A stretch of DNA of 64,000 bases from Cryptomeria japonica (Eukaryota; Streptophyta; Pinopsida; Cupressales; Cupressaceae), in contig NC_081412.1 of NCBI RefSeq assembly GCF_030272615.1, forward strand, positions 24,367,860 through 24,431,859, read 5' to 3'. Made by a program: the position numbers and the translations under genes. Positions 47,064 to 58,390 of this stretch are shown one piece after another. Position 1 is the first letter of the stretch. The number at the start of each line of letters is the position of its first letter. The notes under the pieces were generated by a model. The model did no database searches and was not told the DNA's origin. It saw only the letters and a program-made list of their open reading frames with translations.

Positions 47064-47545
47064 TGTCGCGTTTCAGGGTGCGTTCCTGTTGGTTCAGGGC
47101 GTGTACCTGCTAGTTCAAGGCGCATTCCCGCTGGTTCAGGGCATGTTCCCGCTAGTTCAAGGCACATTCTTGCTAGTTCAGGGCGCATTCCCGCTAGTTC
47201 AAGGTGCATTCTCGCTGGTTTAGGGCACGTTCCTGCTGGTTCACGACACATTCCTGCTGGTTTAGGACATGTTCCTGCTAGTTCAAGGCACATTCTTGTT
47301 GGTTCAGGGTGCATTCCCGCTAGTTCAAGGCGCGTTCTAGCTGGTTTAGGGCATGTTCCCGCTAGTTCAAGGTGCATTCCCGCTGGTTCAGGGCATGTTC
47401 CCGCTAGTTCAAGGTGCATTCTTATTGGTTTAGGGCACGTTCCCGCTAGTTCAAGGCACATTCTCACTGGTTTACGACACGTTCTCACTGGTTCACGACG
47501 CGTTCCCACTGGTTCAGAGCATGTTCTCGTTGTTTCGCGAAAACT
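47064..47545. repeat. 21-bp minisatellite, about 22 units
   Basis: Consensus about GTTCAGGGCACGTTCCCGCTG, repeated through nearly 480 bp. Because 21 is a multiple of three, it stays open on both strands, giving a 169-residue minus frame (LELAGTC-PEPAGMH units) and a plus frame of LVQGAFP units. It occupies the 5' leader of the 14.6-kb element. Confidence 0.9.
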
Positions 47546-47676
47546 CAAGATTGATAAAATAGACTTCTATTGTGGTGGACTTCCGAGTGTAATTCTTCTT
47601 TTTTGCATGCAAGTGCTCAAAATATTTCAAAAAACACACTCAAACAACAAAAACTATTAAAATGACCCATGAAGTG

Positions 47677-47696
47677 GGTCCCACCGGGCATGCCAA
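47677..47696 (-). other. Candidate primer-binding site of the 14.6-kb element
   Basis: The minus strand reads TTGGCATGCCCGGTGGGACC four bases after the 5' LTR end. The position is right and the sequence is of the TTGGC...CCCGGTGGGACC kind seen after LTRs of Tat-type Ty3/gypsy elements as I remember them; the primer tRNA is not identified. Confidence 0.5.
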
Positions 47697-47700
47697 CAAA

Positions 47701-48968
47701 TGTGTGTGCAAATACTAAGGACTAAAATGCAAACTAATTAATCAAACAAACACAATACATCATACACGTCAAGATTAGAATGGTAAAACTAAAACAAAGA
47801 ACAAAATGATAAACAATGCAAACCATAATTCCCACTTTAATTTGATTATTTTGTGATTGGATGTATGCTCATGACGTGGCTCTAGATGCTCAATATTTCT
47901 CTATAATGTTGATGCGATGATAAATGGATTGATGGATGAAAATTAAAAAGGATGGCTTGAGTGGTGATTTTTGCAGAGTAACGGTGCATGGAATGAAGAT
48001 GGATCAGAAAGAGATTATTTTGACATTATGCCGGTATGATTAAAAAAAGGTGGATCATTTGGTCTAAAATGAGGGGGATTAGATAGGAGGTGAGAGGAAG
48101 GGAAGGGGAGGTGAAGAGGAGACAATTGTCCTCCAAAAGGGACAAGTGGCTCAACTAGAAAGAAAATGAATGACATGTGTCCCTGACGACACATGTCTAT
48201 TTTGGGCAAAGCCACCCAAAAATAGGAACAGTGACATGTGTCCCTGAGAACATGTGTATTTTGGGAAAATCCATCCAAAAATAGGAAGAGTGACATGTGT
48301 CCCATGTCTATTTTGGAAAAGGCCACCCAAAATAGGATATTTTCCCCAAAATAAGGAATTGGTTAGGATGTGCACACACATGTGTGGGAGGTTAGAAGGA
48401 ATATGATAAGGTTGGTTAGAAAGGATAGGATAGTTAGAGCCCAAGGGTAAGGATAAGGGGTAGGTTAGATGAGGGTTAGGTTAGGTGGTTAGAAATGTAG
48501 GAGACATGTGACTAATTTAAATAATTAATTAATTATTTAAATAGGGAGAGGGTAATTAATCAAATTATGATTAATTAATTAAAGGGGATTGGAAAGGGAG
48601 CATTAATTAATGAGGAATTAATTAATGGGAATAGAATGAAATGGGGATTAATTAATTTCTTAGAAATTAATTAATAGGATATGATGAAAGGGGGATTAAT
48701 TAATTAATAGGATAGGATGAAAGGAGGATTAATTAATTAGAAATTAATTAATTCAAAGGGATTGGAAAGGGAGAATTAATTAATTCAAAGGATTAGAAGG
48801 AGAGAATTAATCAATAGATTAATTAATTCAAAAGGATTGGAAGGGGAGAAATAATTAATTAGATTAATCAATTCAAGGAATGGGATAATTAATTAAGATA
48901 TTTAATCAATTAAATGGCTAAGGAAAATAAATTTGATTAAATTGATTACCCGAATTTAAGTGTCTACA
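47701..48968 (-). repeat. 5' LTR of the 14.6-kb element
   Basis: Plus-strand ends TGTGTGTGCAAATAC and AAGTGTCTACA. Matches 34326-35571 along its length, including the 61-bp hairpin units (48172, 48233, 48292) and the GGTTAGGTTAGG and AATTAATT blocks. Confidence 0.85.
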
Positions 48969-49059
48969 ATGATAATACTCATTTTTATGGTCATTTGATT
49001 GTATTAAGTTTTTGTAACATATATATGCAAAATGATTCTATTTCGGACAACCACTAACG

Positions 49060-51981
49060 ATGGAAAAAAAAAAGCAAGGAACAACCGAACGACGAGAGGC
49101 TGAAAAGGAAAGACAAAGGAAACACATGAAGAAATTACGTGAACTAAGAACAATAGGACAAGAAGGTATGTTATCCGCAACATCTCAATTAGATGTACCA
49201 TATGAACCTAATGCTATTAAAGAAGAAATCACAATCAATAATCAAACAAATGATGAAGATGCACCAACAACATTTGATTTATCGAATGAACCTAATGCAA
49301 TTGAAGAAGAGACCACAATGAATAATCAATCAAATGATGAACATACACCGACTCAATTTGATGTGATGAATGTACCTAATGCACGTAATGCACCAATGTT
49401 AACACCTCCTAGAATTATTCGTAGGAAACTAAAGTATCTAATTGACATCGATGAGAATATTTTGAAGCCAATGCCTGATAAAATAAACAAACAAACTTGT
49501 AGAAGAATGGTTAAAAGAATATGACAACACTATTTTGAAAACTTAAATCAAACTGCAAGATGCCAATTAATTGTTGACATGATTAAAAATTTAAATTTTA
49601 TAGAGAATAAAAATTCTAGGCCTAAGATCATCCGAAAGTAATAGTGAAAGTACTATTGTGAGAAATCTATTTGAGGCATATCAAGCTATTGGTTCAAAAT
49701 CACATACTAAAGATTCTAATGTTACTTGGCATATTATTACATCAATCATAATGAGCAAGAAAATAAAAAAAGATCATTTCATAAGCAAAACAAGTAAGTC
49801 ATTAAACATGAGTAGAACAACATTACGTAAAGCATTAGAGAGGCGGGAGAAAATAGAGGATCCTACAATAATTCTCTTTGGGCGTTCTCGGGTAGATTAC
49901 CACACAAAGACAAGGTTGTTATTGATGCACTAAGAACATTAATTGAATTTTTTTGGCATGACAACACAAGGGTTTCGCCCAACCAAAGAGATGTTGTTAA
50001 AAGGCAAATTGGATCTAGAAATCATGAGCCACATGCCAAACACTATTTGGATACGACTCAAACTAAATTTTATGAAAGATTCCTTCAAAAGTTTCCTCTA
50101 ATAAGAATTAGTCAAAGATTTTTTGAAATGGCAAAGCCTTTTTATGTTAAGATTAATCATGTACGCACCACGTGTTGTTGTAGGATGCATATTGAATTTT
50201 CCATGCACTATGATATTTATTGTCATATATGTTGTACTTTGCACACTAACGATGTTTTGCAGAAATACAATATACAAGCACCTCCTAAGTCACCAAGAGA
50301 ATTTATTTCAAGTGTGCTATGTAAAAGAGATGATGGTTGCATTTATTATAAGATGTTGTGTTTGAAAGGTTCTTGTGCTACATGTGGTGGTTTGCAACAT
50401 TTACCAAGATGTGTACATTTGGAGCACACATGAAATTGGTAAGAAACTAGTTTCTTTTGGAAAATACAAGGCAATCACATATGGGGTTAAAGATGGAAAA
50501 GAATTGAAAAGTTTTGAGTTAGTGAAAAATGATATATGTGTAGCTGAATTTATGAAAATGTTTCAAGAGAAACTAGCTTATTAATACATAATGCATACAC
50601 ATAGAGCTCGATAGTTAGATGAACAATTCAAGTTATGTAAGGACACATTTCCTCTCGGTACCATTGTCTCTACCGTTGATTTTGCTGAAAATTATACACT
50701 ACAACCTCAAAATGAAGTGCAATCTATGTATTACCATTCTATACAAGTTTCTATTTTTGTACATATAGCATTCATGCATGTAGATGATAACACAAAGGAG
50801 GATAGAAAGGTTATAAGATAGTATCACTTCTACATAAGTGATGATCGTACTCATTCGTCAGAGTTTGTGCAAGGACGCTTTAAAGTTTTTTATGATAATT
50901 TAATGGAAATAAACGTATGATACAACCAATACATAATATGGTTAGATAATTGCACCTCACAATTAAAGAATGCAAGGATGTTCTATTGGTTGACTGGGAT
51001 GCATGTGACAAGCGGTGTACAACATTTTTGGAATTTCACTGAGGTTGGACATGGAAAGGGAGAGCATGATGGTGCAGGAGCATGTGTAAAAAGAGCCCTA
51101 ACTAGAGAAGAGTTGAAGTATGAAGGTGGTGTCGAGTTGATAGATGCAACAACAATTGTGCGATGGTGTAACTCAACAATGGGACCAAGTAATGCAGACA
51201 CGTCAATGGTTCATAGATATTTTTGGTTGATCAGTGAATCTAAAATTAAAAACTATCAAGATTGTTGTACAGTTGTAGGATCAAGTGACATGCACTCATT
51301 TAGAAGTTCAAATGCAAGTTTAGTAGTAATTTATACTAGATAGATTGTATGTTTTTGCTCTTCATGTATGTATTTTTTATGGGAAGAATGTGAATCACAA
51401 GAGTGGGTTGACAAATGGTCTTGTAGAACGTTGGTTCCCATTTATACATATCAAGTTTCCAAAGCATTGAAATTGAACCAGATGGAAGCATCAGTGTATT
51501 TCAACCATGCATCCGACCTAGTGGAACTAGATGATTTTTTTTGGTTAATTTTTTTGCAGGAATTTTTTTTGGCTCATTTTGTTACATTAGACATTATTTT
51601 TTGTATTAATTATCATACTATAAAAATCAGGTCATGTGTACGCAGTTGTTGCAGAAGAGAACAATGAAGAAAACAAATTATTTTTTGTGTCATTGTATTG
51701 AACCTAAAAGAAAATTGACAACCACAATCATTGACATAGAGGGTATTGAGTACCCAATAGGGTCTATTGTTGTGACAGGCACATGGGTTACAAGATACCC
51801 TATCAATAATTTTGATGTTTGGTTGTTCGAGGACTTTGAAACACACAAACATATTCTTCATTTCTCCAACCTTGTTGCTTCAACAAATATTCAATTGATT
51901 AAGTGTCGTGATAGAACTCATAACAAGAATTTATGGAAAGTTTGTGAATCCTACCATGAGGAAATACTTGACACAATATGA
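49060..51981 (+). pseudogene. Transposase-like gene, broken by stops and frameshifts
   Basis: Consecutive plus-strand pieces form one protein-like order: a lysine-rich start with degenerate 40-residue Asn/Glu repeats (49060-49524), an HTH-like part (SMSKSLNMSRTT-like, 49658-49933), a Cys/His-rich part with CLKGSCATCGG (50047-50433), VDFAENYTLQPQNEVQS near 50670, WLDNCTSQLKNARMFYW near 50950, then HFWNFTEVGHGKGEHDGAGA (51020-51090) and a C-terminal domain (51634-51981). The D-FAENY, D-N-C-TSQ and HGKG..DGAGA boxes recall a transposase-like family found in plants and animals. I suspect a DDE/RNase H fold but cannot name the superfamily. At least five breaks are present. Confidence 0.6.
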
Positions 51982-52129
51982 GTTAGAGCCGATCCAGAAG
52001 GCTCACTTGATTGATTTTTTGCCATCTACAATTGTTCAATTGTTGGAGCATTAAAATTATTCTATAGTTCAAGGTAGAATTATTTTGAGAATTTTGTATG
52101 TATCATCGACGAATTGTTCTATATTCATT

Positions 52130-52450
52130 CTTTGTATATATAAATGCCCATGACCTAATTTGTGCATATTTAGAGACAAAATTTTGTATATTTAAATGCC
52201 CATGAGCTTATTTATACATATTTAAATACCAAATTTGTATATTTAGACGACCATAAGTTGGATTTTGCATATTTAAATGCTAAATTATATATAAATGCCC
52301 ATGAGCTGATTTGTAAATAATTTTTTTGTATATTTAAATAGTCAATAGTTGATTTATCCATATTTAGAGGCAAAGTTTTGAATATATGTAAATTTTTGTA
52401 TATGCAAATTTGTATATGTAAATTTGTGCATAAATGGAATTTTGTGATGC
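52130..52450. repeat. AT-rich minisatellite, about 55-bp unit
   Basis: TATTTAAATGCCCATGAGCT and CATATTTAGAGACAAAATTT phrases alternate four to five times, diverged. It lies just downstream of the transposase-like gene. Confidence 0.65.
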
Positions 52451-52789
52451 ATTTTGTATTTTTTATTATACTTGAAATTTTTTATGACTATTAATGAGTA
52501 CATGACCTAATTTATAACTATTTATGAGATACGCCTACCGTACATGGAGTATGTGGTGTAGGAGCACCTAGGTGGCATATGCTTCTTTTTGGCTAGTGTG
52601 ATTTTTTTTCAACTTTTATATCATTTCAAGATGTAATAAGGTCAACAATGACCATTCTTCATGTAATAAAGTCCTTGAGACCAATTTGTAATGTTTGAGT
52701 CCAATTTGTATGTCTCATTGTTGTCAAAATTGTCATCACAGGATGGAAGCATGTCAAAGGCATCAAATGGGGCATTTCATCATGTATGA

Positions 52790-54145
52790 AGGGTATTTGG
52801 GCCTATTTGAATGTGTTCCTAATGTTTTAAAGTCATGGAGGTCCTATTTTGGGTTTGGAGTCAAGTTGAGTAAAAGTTGTCAATGCAATTTTAATGCAAA
52901 AAGTGCATTAAGGGTTGCAAAAAGAGTTGGGAGGCAAAAAAGGAGAATGCCTACCGTAACTCTGCCCACCCAAATGTGCTCATGCTTCTGGTTTGTGCCC
53001 ATGATGAACAAAATCAAATTTAACCTATCTTGCAACCTTGTATTGCATGCATCTAATGGTTTTCGCACCAACTGAAAAATGCTACCATGTGAAAATAGCT
53101 TCGAGTCTTCAAAAACTAAGATAGGTAATTGTAGATGGGCCTCACGTGATCCTATAGGTTCAAACAGATCAATTGTATGCATCCTGGATTGCAAGAAATA
53201 GTTCGTCAAAGTTTGACAATTTTTTGGACTTGGGGCACTTGAGAGATCATGTCGGTAGGGTATGGCTCTGGACGTTCCAACGAGCTGGAAGGAACAATAG
53301 GAGCATACCTATCATAAACATGCCCACCCAGACATGCTCGTGCTACTGGTTCATGCCCACGATGGACAAAATCAAATTTAGCTTATCTTGCAACCTTGCA
53401 TTGCATGCATCTGACAGTTTTTGCACCAACCGAAAAAATTGTACCATGTGAAAATGGCTCTGAGTCTTCAAAAAGAAAGATAGGTCATTGTATAAGGGCC
53501 TCACATGATGCTATAGGTTTAATCAGATCAATCATATGCACCATGTATTGTGAGAAACAATCCATCAAAGTTTGACTATTTTTTGGACTTAGGGCACTTT
53601 AGAGATCGCATTGGTAGGGTATGGCTTTGGATGTTCCAGCAAGTTGGGAGGAACAAGAAGAGAATGTCTACCATAAACCTACCCACTTTGATGCGCTCAT
53701 GCTGCTAGTTCGTGCCCATGATGAACGAAATCAAATTTAGCCTATCTTGCAACCTTGTATTGCATGCATCTAACAATTATCGCACCAACTGAAAAAAATG
53801 CTACCATGTCAAAATGACTTCGAGTCTTCAAAAACTAAGATAGGTCATTGTAGACAGGCCTCACATGACCCTATAGGTTCAAACAAATCAATCGTATGTG
53901 TCTTGATTGCGAGAAATGGTCCATCAAATTTTGACAATTTATTGGACTTAGGGCACTTGAGAGATTGCGTCGGTAGGGTATGGCTCTGGACATTCCAGTG
54001 AGTTGGGAGGAACAAAAGAGCATGCCTATTGTAAAATTTCCCACTCAGATGCACTCCTTCTACTGGTTCATGCCCAATGAACGAAATCAAATTTAGCTTA
54101 TCTTGCAACCTTGCATTGATGCATCTGACGGTTTTCGCCTATCCT
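52790..54145. repeat. Tandem repeat, 358-bp period, about 3.5 copies
   Basis: Equivalent points (CCTACCGTAA, CCTATCATAA, CTACCATAAA, CCTATTGTAA) fall at about 52950, 53307, 53667 and 54025, steps of 357-360. Each copy carries GCATGCATCTAA, CGAGTCTTCAAAAA, CCTATAGGTTCAAAC and GGTAGGGTATGGCT in the same order. Open frames repeated in each copy are by-products. Confidence 0.9.
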
Positions 54146-55640
54146 ACTTTATTCAAAACTTCAATACAAAGTTTTTCAACCCTTGGGTCATGTTGAAGAT
54201 GCCTATTTATGACCACACAAGTGGTTTCCATCATCCAACACAAAACTTTGATGACTTTGACAACAACTAAGAAACTTTTACATCTTTTAGATCCAGATGA
54301 CCCCAAACTTTCACAAATGACTCCAAATGATCATTAATGGTCTCAAATGACCTTATTTATATGAAACAAAACAAAACAAGACAAAAACCTAAATTTTACA
54401 ATTGCAAGCATGAGGGTTCTTGCGCACCACTCACATTAACAGATATAAAGGAAAGGAATAAAAAACATCCAGTGATCATTACCATTGAATTTCATTGTGA
54501 TTGAGGCAAGGAGTTTTGTAGGGTTAATTCAATATTTTAGAAAGCTTGTAAAATCATATTCCACAATTGAAATGCTTTATATCACAGCAACAAAAATCGT
54601 TTGGGGAAAAATCAGCAAACTAAAAGTACAAGTTTTTTTGAAAAAATCAGCATAGAAATATATAGAGTAAATAAAATAGAGTTTAACCCATGATTGTAGA
54701 AAATAGATTTTTGTTGTTTATATTCTATTGTTGATTACATAGACAAATATTCATTTAACTTTATAAAAGGGCAGTCACCAAATACACTGAATAGTTGTCT
54801 AAGTCTGAGATCAAACATTGGCCAAGTCTATGGAGTAGCTGAGATCAAAATTTACTAGACAAGGATCTAGCTATTGTTAGGAATTTAGTAAAAGTGGAAG
54901 CTATGTTGAAGTGATCCAAGACTTTCATTGTGATTGAGACATGGAGTTTTCTAGGGGTAGATCAATATCTGAGAAAGCTTATCAACTCATATTCCACAGT
55001 TGCAATGCTTCATATTTCATGATGGCAATTGTTAAGTCTTTTATATGGGATAGAATTCAACATAAGACATTTGTTTAGCTAGAATAATTCATTAGCAAGA
55101 CACTAGTTCTGGTAATACCTCGCTTGCAACTACTATTTTAGGTAGAGACAAATTTTAATGATTGTGTGTTGGAGGCTCTTTTATTACAATTTTGTAAGCT
55201 TGTTTGTTGTCATTCAGGCTTATTTCATTGAGCGCTTTGGATATATTGCTCACATAATGAATTGTATATCTTTGTTTGAGAAAAAAACAACTATATCAAT
55301 TATAAATCAACATTTATATATATCAAAATGCATAATAATGAACACAGTGAACAAATTGTGTATGTATCGAATATCAATATCAATATCCATATCGACAAAA
55401 TGCACAATAATGAACACAATGCATATTTATTGGATCGAATATCAACATTTATATATATGTCAAAATGCACAATAATTGTGTATGTATACAAAAATGACAT
55501 ATATGCCAAGTCAATAAAAGTTACAAAAATATGGCATATGCCATGTCTAGATCGATATACAATAAAAATGCAGAATATATCTAAATGTATTGGTCCTTCG
55601 ATGACCACGACTAGAACTATATGATCCTATAATTGTGGCG
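54146..55640. repeat. Noncoding region with two small duplications
   Basis: A block of about 115 bp (TTTCATTGTGATTGAG...AATGCTT) occurs at 54490-54600 and again at 54918-55015. At 55305-55480 a 60-80 bp AT-rich unit with AAAATGCACAATAATG repeats about three times. No gene recognised. Confidence 0.6.
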
Positions 55641-55956
55641 GATCATCAAAATCGAGCCTCTTTGATGCAGTATGCGGCTCTATAGATGGCTGCACAACCA
55701 CAATTCAAAAGCCAAGTTAGAATCCTTTTGTACAAAATAGCTCACATTTATCAACATAACTATACATTCAACTATAATTTCTTTGCAATTGAATTGTAGA
55801 TTACGTCATCTGCTGATCTGGGATCTACCGTATTTTCTCTCATTGCCTTGTTAGACTTAGGAGTCCTCTCAAAATGGAACTTGAGAAGATCCACGTTATG
55901 GCCAGATTGCAAAGGGGCCTATTGTAGGTTAAATAAAATTAATACAAGGTAATAAT

Positions 55957-57434
55957 TGTATGCGAGAAAAGCGGGGCGATGAAACTTAAAATGTAAAATA
56001 AATGAAGTTCAAAGAGGCTTTTCCACACACACCCACAGGACTTCTTGGTGCAAGTTATGGAGTCATGAAGAATGACTCAACTTCCCAAGGTTGGTTCCAT
56101 GGTTCTCTATCTCACAAGGTCCCTCAAGCCAATGCCTTTGCTCTCAGATCACTAAGCAAAGTGGCTTAGGGATGACAAATGTAAGAATGAGGGATGGTTC
56201 TGATTGATTTAGTTATGAAAATGCATCCTATCTATGCATGGTTCTACAAATGTAATAAACTAGATTATAAGATGACAAGATTAGTAGCAATACTATCCTA
56301 ACATGATATACTAGTTTATGAGTTAAGCTAATGATAAAGGAAATAGTCTAAAATGCTTATTAGATTAATTCCTATACAAAGAGAAGCTAGATGTGTTAAT
56401 AAAATTGAGCATAAATGAGATACTAAAAGCTTGCATGGATATTTAAAATGGAGGAATGAGAGCTCTATTTATAGTGAAAATAGGGCAATGGATGATCAAG
56501 ATTGAAAGACTTAATCAAGGGTCAAGTTTGAAAGTTGTCAATCCATGTTTTCAATTTTCACCAATGAAATGATGACAATTGTCAACATAAGGCTAGTTGA
56601 GAGGAGAGGTAAGAAGCATTAAATGCTTGAGAAGACCTCATGGTTACCCTAGGAGGTAAGGGTTGAGGTTAGGTTAGGGTTATCCATTGGATAAAGCTTT
56701 TACCCAAGGGGTAAACTCTTGTGCAAAGGTTAAAGGAATAACCATAGTCAAAGCAATGAATGCTTGATGAGACCCTTGGGTTAGATGAAGGTTGAGTTAG
56801 TCAAAAAGTCTCTAACCATGCCACTAAGGGTTAGTTAACCATTAATGGTTTGAAGACAATGGGGACAAATTTGTAAGAGTCCTTCCAAATTTGAAGGTAT
56901 TCAACAAGTTAGCTTGTTGAATGGATAAAGGCTTTAATGCTTTTAGAAAACTTTACTCCAAATTTGAGAAGTGACCTCCTCAAATTTAGGGAAAGGGGAT
57001 AATGAATGGGTTTGGGTTAATTGATTAGGATTAGATGGATTCTAGAAGAAATTAGGAATAGAGTTTAGGATGCAAGTGGGAGATGTAGGAAAATGCAAGC
57101 GGGTGAGGGAAAATAGAATTAATTAAAATAAATTACTTTATTTCAATTTGGTTGCAATTTGGGAAATTGAATAAATTAGATTTATTCAATTTGGGGTAAA
57201 CTATTAATTAAATATAAATTTAATTAAAAGGCAAGAAGAAGGGTTTTAATTAAATAAAATGATGTATTTAATTAAATGACATAAAGGGCTTAAGTGAATT
57301 TAACTAAATAAATTGAATAATTTACTTAATTAAATAGAGGAATGTAGGTGATTTAGTTAAATTAGATTTAACTAAAATAGAGGAATGAACATAAAATATT
57401 CATTTAGGAATATGGTCATTTTTATACGTCTACA
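55957..57434 (-). repeat. 3' LTR of Tat-type element (left border uncertain)
   Basis: The right border (ACGTCTACA, 57434) is fixed by the adjoining polypurine tract. A minus-strand TATA box CTATAAATAG lies at about 56466-56476. The right-hand 1 kb matches the solo LTR at 15257-16984. The left border could be TGTATGCGAG at 55957 or TGATGCAGTA near 55660; no second LTR is in the window to decide. Confidence 0.7.
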
Positions 57435-57450
57435 TTTTGCCCCTCTTTGA
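57435..57450 (-). other. Polypurine tract of Tat-type element
   Basis: The minus strand reads TCAAAGAGGGGCAAAA immediately before the LTR start TGTAGACG. Confidence 0.8.
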
Positions 57451-57780
57451 AGTGACGTGTGTGCACATGCTGATTCAAAGAAAATGATGTGTCGTCATGA
57501 TTTAGTTATGATCAATTTTTATATCATTTTGAGATTTTCATGTCGTGCCCCAGATTTGATAAACGATGTTGATAATGCCCCCTCAGGAAATGAATCAATT
57601 TTTTTTTGAAAATTTGATTTGATTTAGATAATTTTGATAAATTTCATCGCATTGTAAAATTGTGTCTATGTTGAATGTGGTAATTTGATTCATCTCCCGA
57701 TATTGTCATTCGGTAGGGTGGTAGGAGACATCGTGAACAATTTTATGCGTCCCTCCATGTAACCCTAATTTTGATTTACC

Positions 57781-57790
57781 CTATATAAAG
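57781..57790 (+). promoter_or_regulatory. TATA box of the antisense PMD gene
   Basis: CTATATAAAG on the plus strand, 83 bases before the ATG at 57864. It would give a transcript antisense to the retrotransposon. Confidence 0.55.
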
Positions 57791-57863
57791 GGAAAAAGTG
57801 ATTTCTTTTGTCTCATTTGCGCTTGTTGACCTTGGAGAAAGTGATTTTTGGAGAGAAGTCAAC

Positions 57864-57938
57864 ATGTTGGTTCCTTATGCTTCACATCGATTCGAGCGCG
57901 TTCAGAGGTATCAGAGGCCTGTCGCGTATGGAGCACCA
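57864..57938 (+). CDS. PMD gene exon 1
   Basis: 25 codons from ATG 57864 (MLVPYASHRFERVQRYQRPV...) end in phase 0 at CCA|GTAAGTC, a strong plant splice donor. It would supply the N-terminus of the PMD protein at 58387-60245. The downstream acceptor is not clean: candidate AGs at 58386 and 58390 do not keep frame, so an indel may have occurred. Confidence 0.45.
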
Positions 57939-58009
57939 GTAAGTCAACCTTTTTTACCCCTTTTGGATTTTTTATTTTGTCATTTTTTATCATGTTTTTA
58001 ATTTTATCA

Positions 58010-58390
58010 TGCGGATTTGGCGGTTTAGCACGTCAGGGTCAAGAAATAGCGCATACGATAGGTTTTGTAGCACGTAGGGTTTAATGAATAGGGTAGTGTC
58101 CAAAAAGTGTATGGTAGCGCATCAACAGGTTAGGGTAATGCTCAGGGTTAGGTTAGCGCACTAGGATCACAAGGTAGCGCAAAGGGTAAAACAGATAGTG
58201 TATAGGAGATACCTAGCGCATAGGGTTTCTAGGAGGTCGCATGGGTAGGGCTAGATAGTGCGTAGGTATGACCTAGCACATAGGGATAGATACGTAGCGC
58301 AAGAGCAAAATAGAATAGCGCATAGGGTAGTTTAGTGCTTAGGGGTAGGTTAGGTGGCACTTTGAAAGAAAAGGGTAGTTCATAAGGTAG
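58010..58390 (+). repeat. TAGCGCATAGGGT minisatellite in PMD gene intron
   Basis: About 15 degenerate copies of TAGCGCATAGGGT at roughly 20-28 bp steps fill the intron between exon 1 and the PMD exon. Confidence 0.8.

Larger units (their letters stand above)
34326..48968 (-). mobile_element. 14.6-kb pol-less LTR retrotransposon (LARD-like), minus strand
   Basis: Two LTRs in the same orientation (34326-35571 and 47701-48968) bracket 12.1 kb. On the minus strand the 5' LTR (48968 to 47701) is followed by TTGGCATGCCCGGTGGGACC at the primer-site position. The 3' LTR (35571 to 34326) is preceded by a polypurine tract ACAGAGAGGGACAAAA. The internal region has minisatellites and decayed proline-rich frames, but no protease, reverse transcriptase, RNase H or integrase was seen. 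This is the definition of a large retrotransposon derivative. A nested solo LTR lies at 42633-43756. I found no clear target duplication (left GAAAA, right ATGAT). Confidence 0.75.

Noticed and set aside
47039-47548. 169-residue minus-strand frame as a gene
   Set aside because: Explained by a 21-bp tandem repeat, which stays open on both strands because the period is divisible by three.
34321-48973. Target-site duplication of the 14.6-kb element
   Set aside because: GAAAA on the left and ATGAT on the right do not match; I report the element without one.
53173-54108. Repeated frames in the 358-bp array as a gene family
   Set aside because: They shift and break from copy to copy and follow the tandem repeat; no codon-level conservation seen.
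55158-55624. Overlapping frames of 98-105 residues on both strands
   Set aside because: They arise from a short AT-rich tandem repeat.
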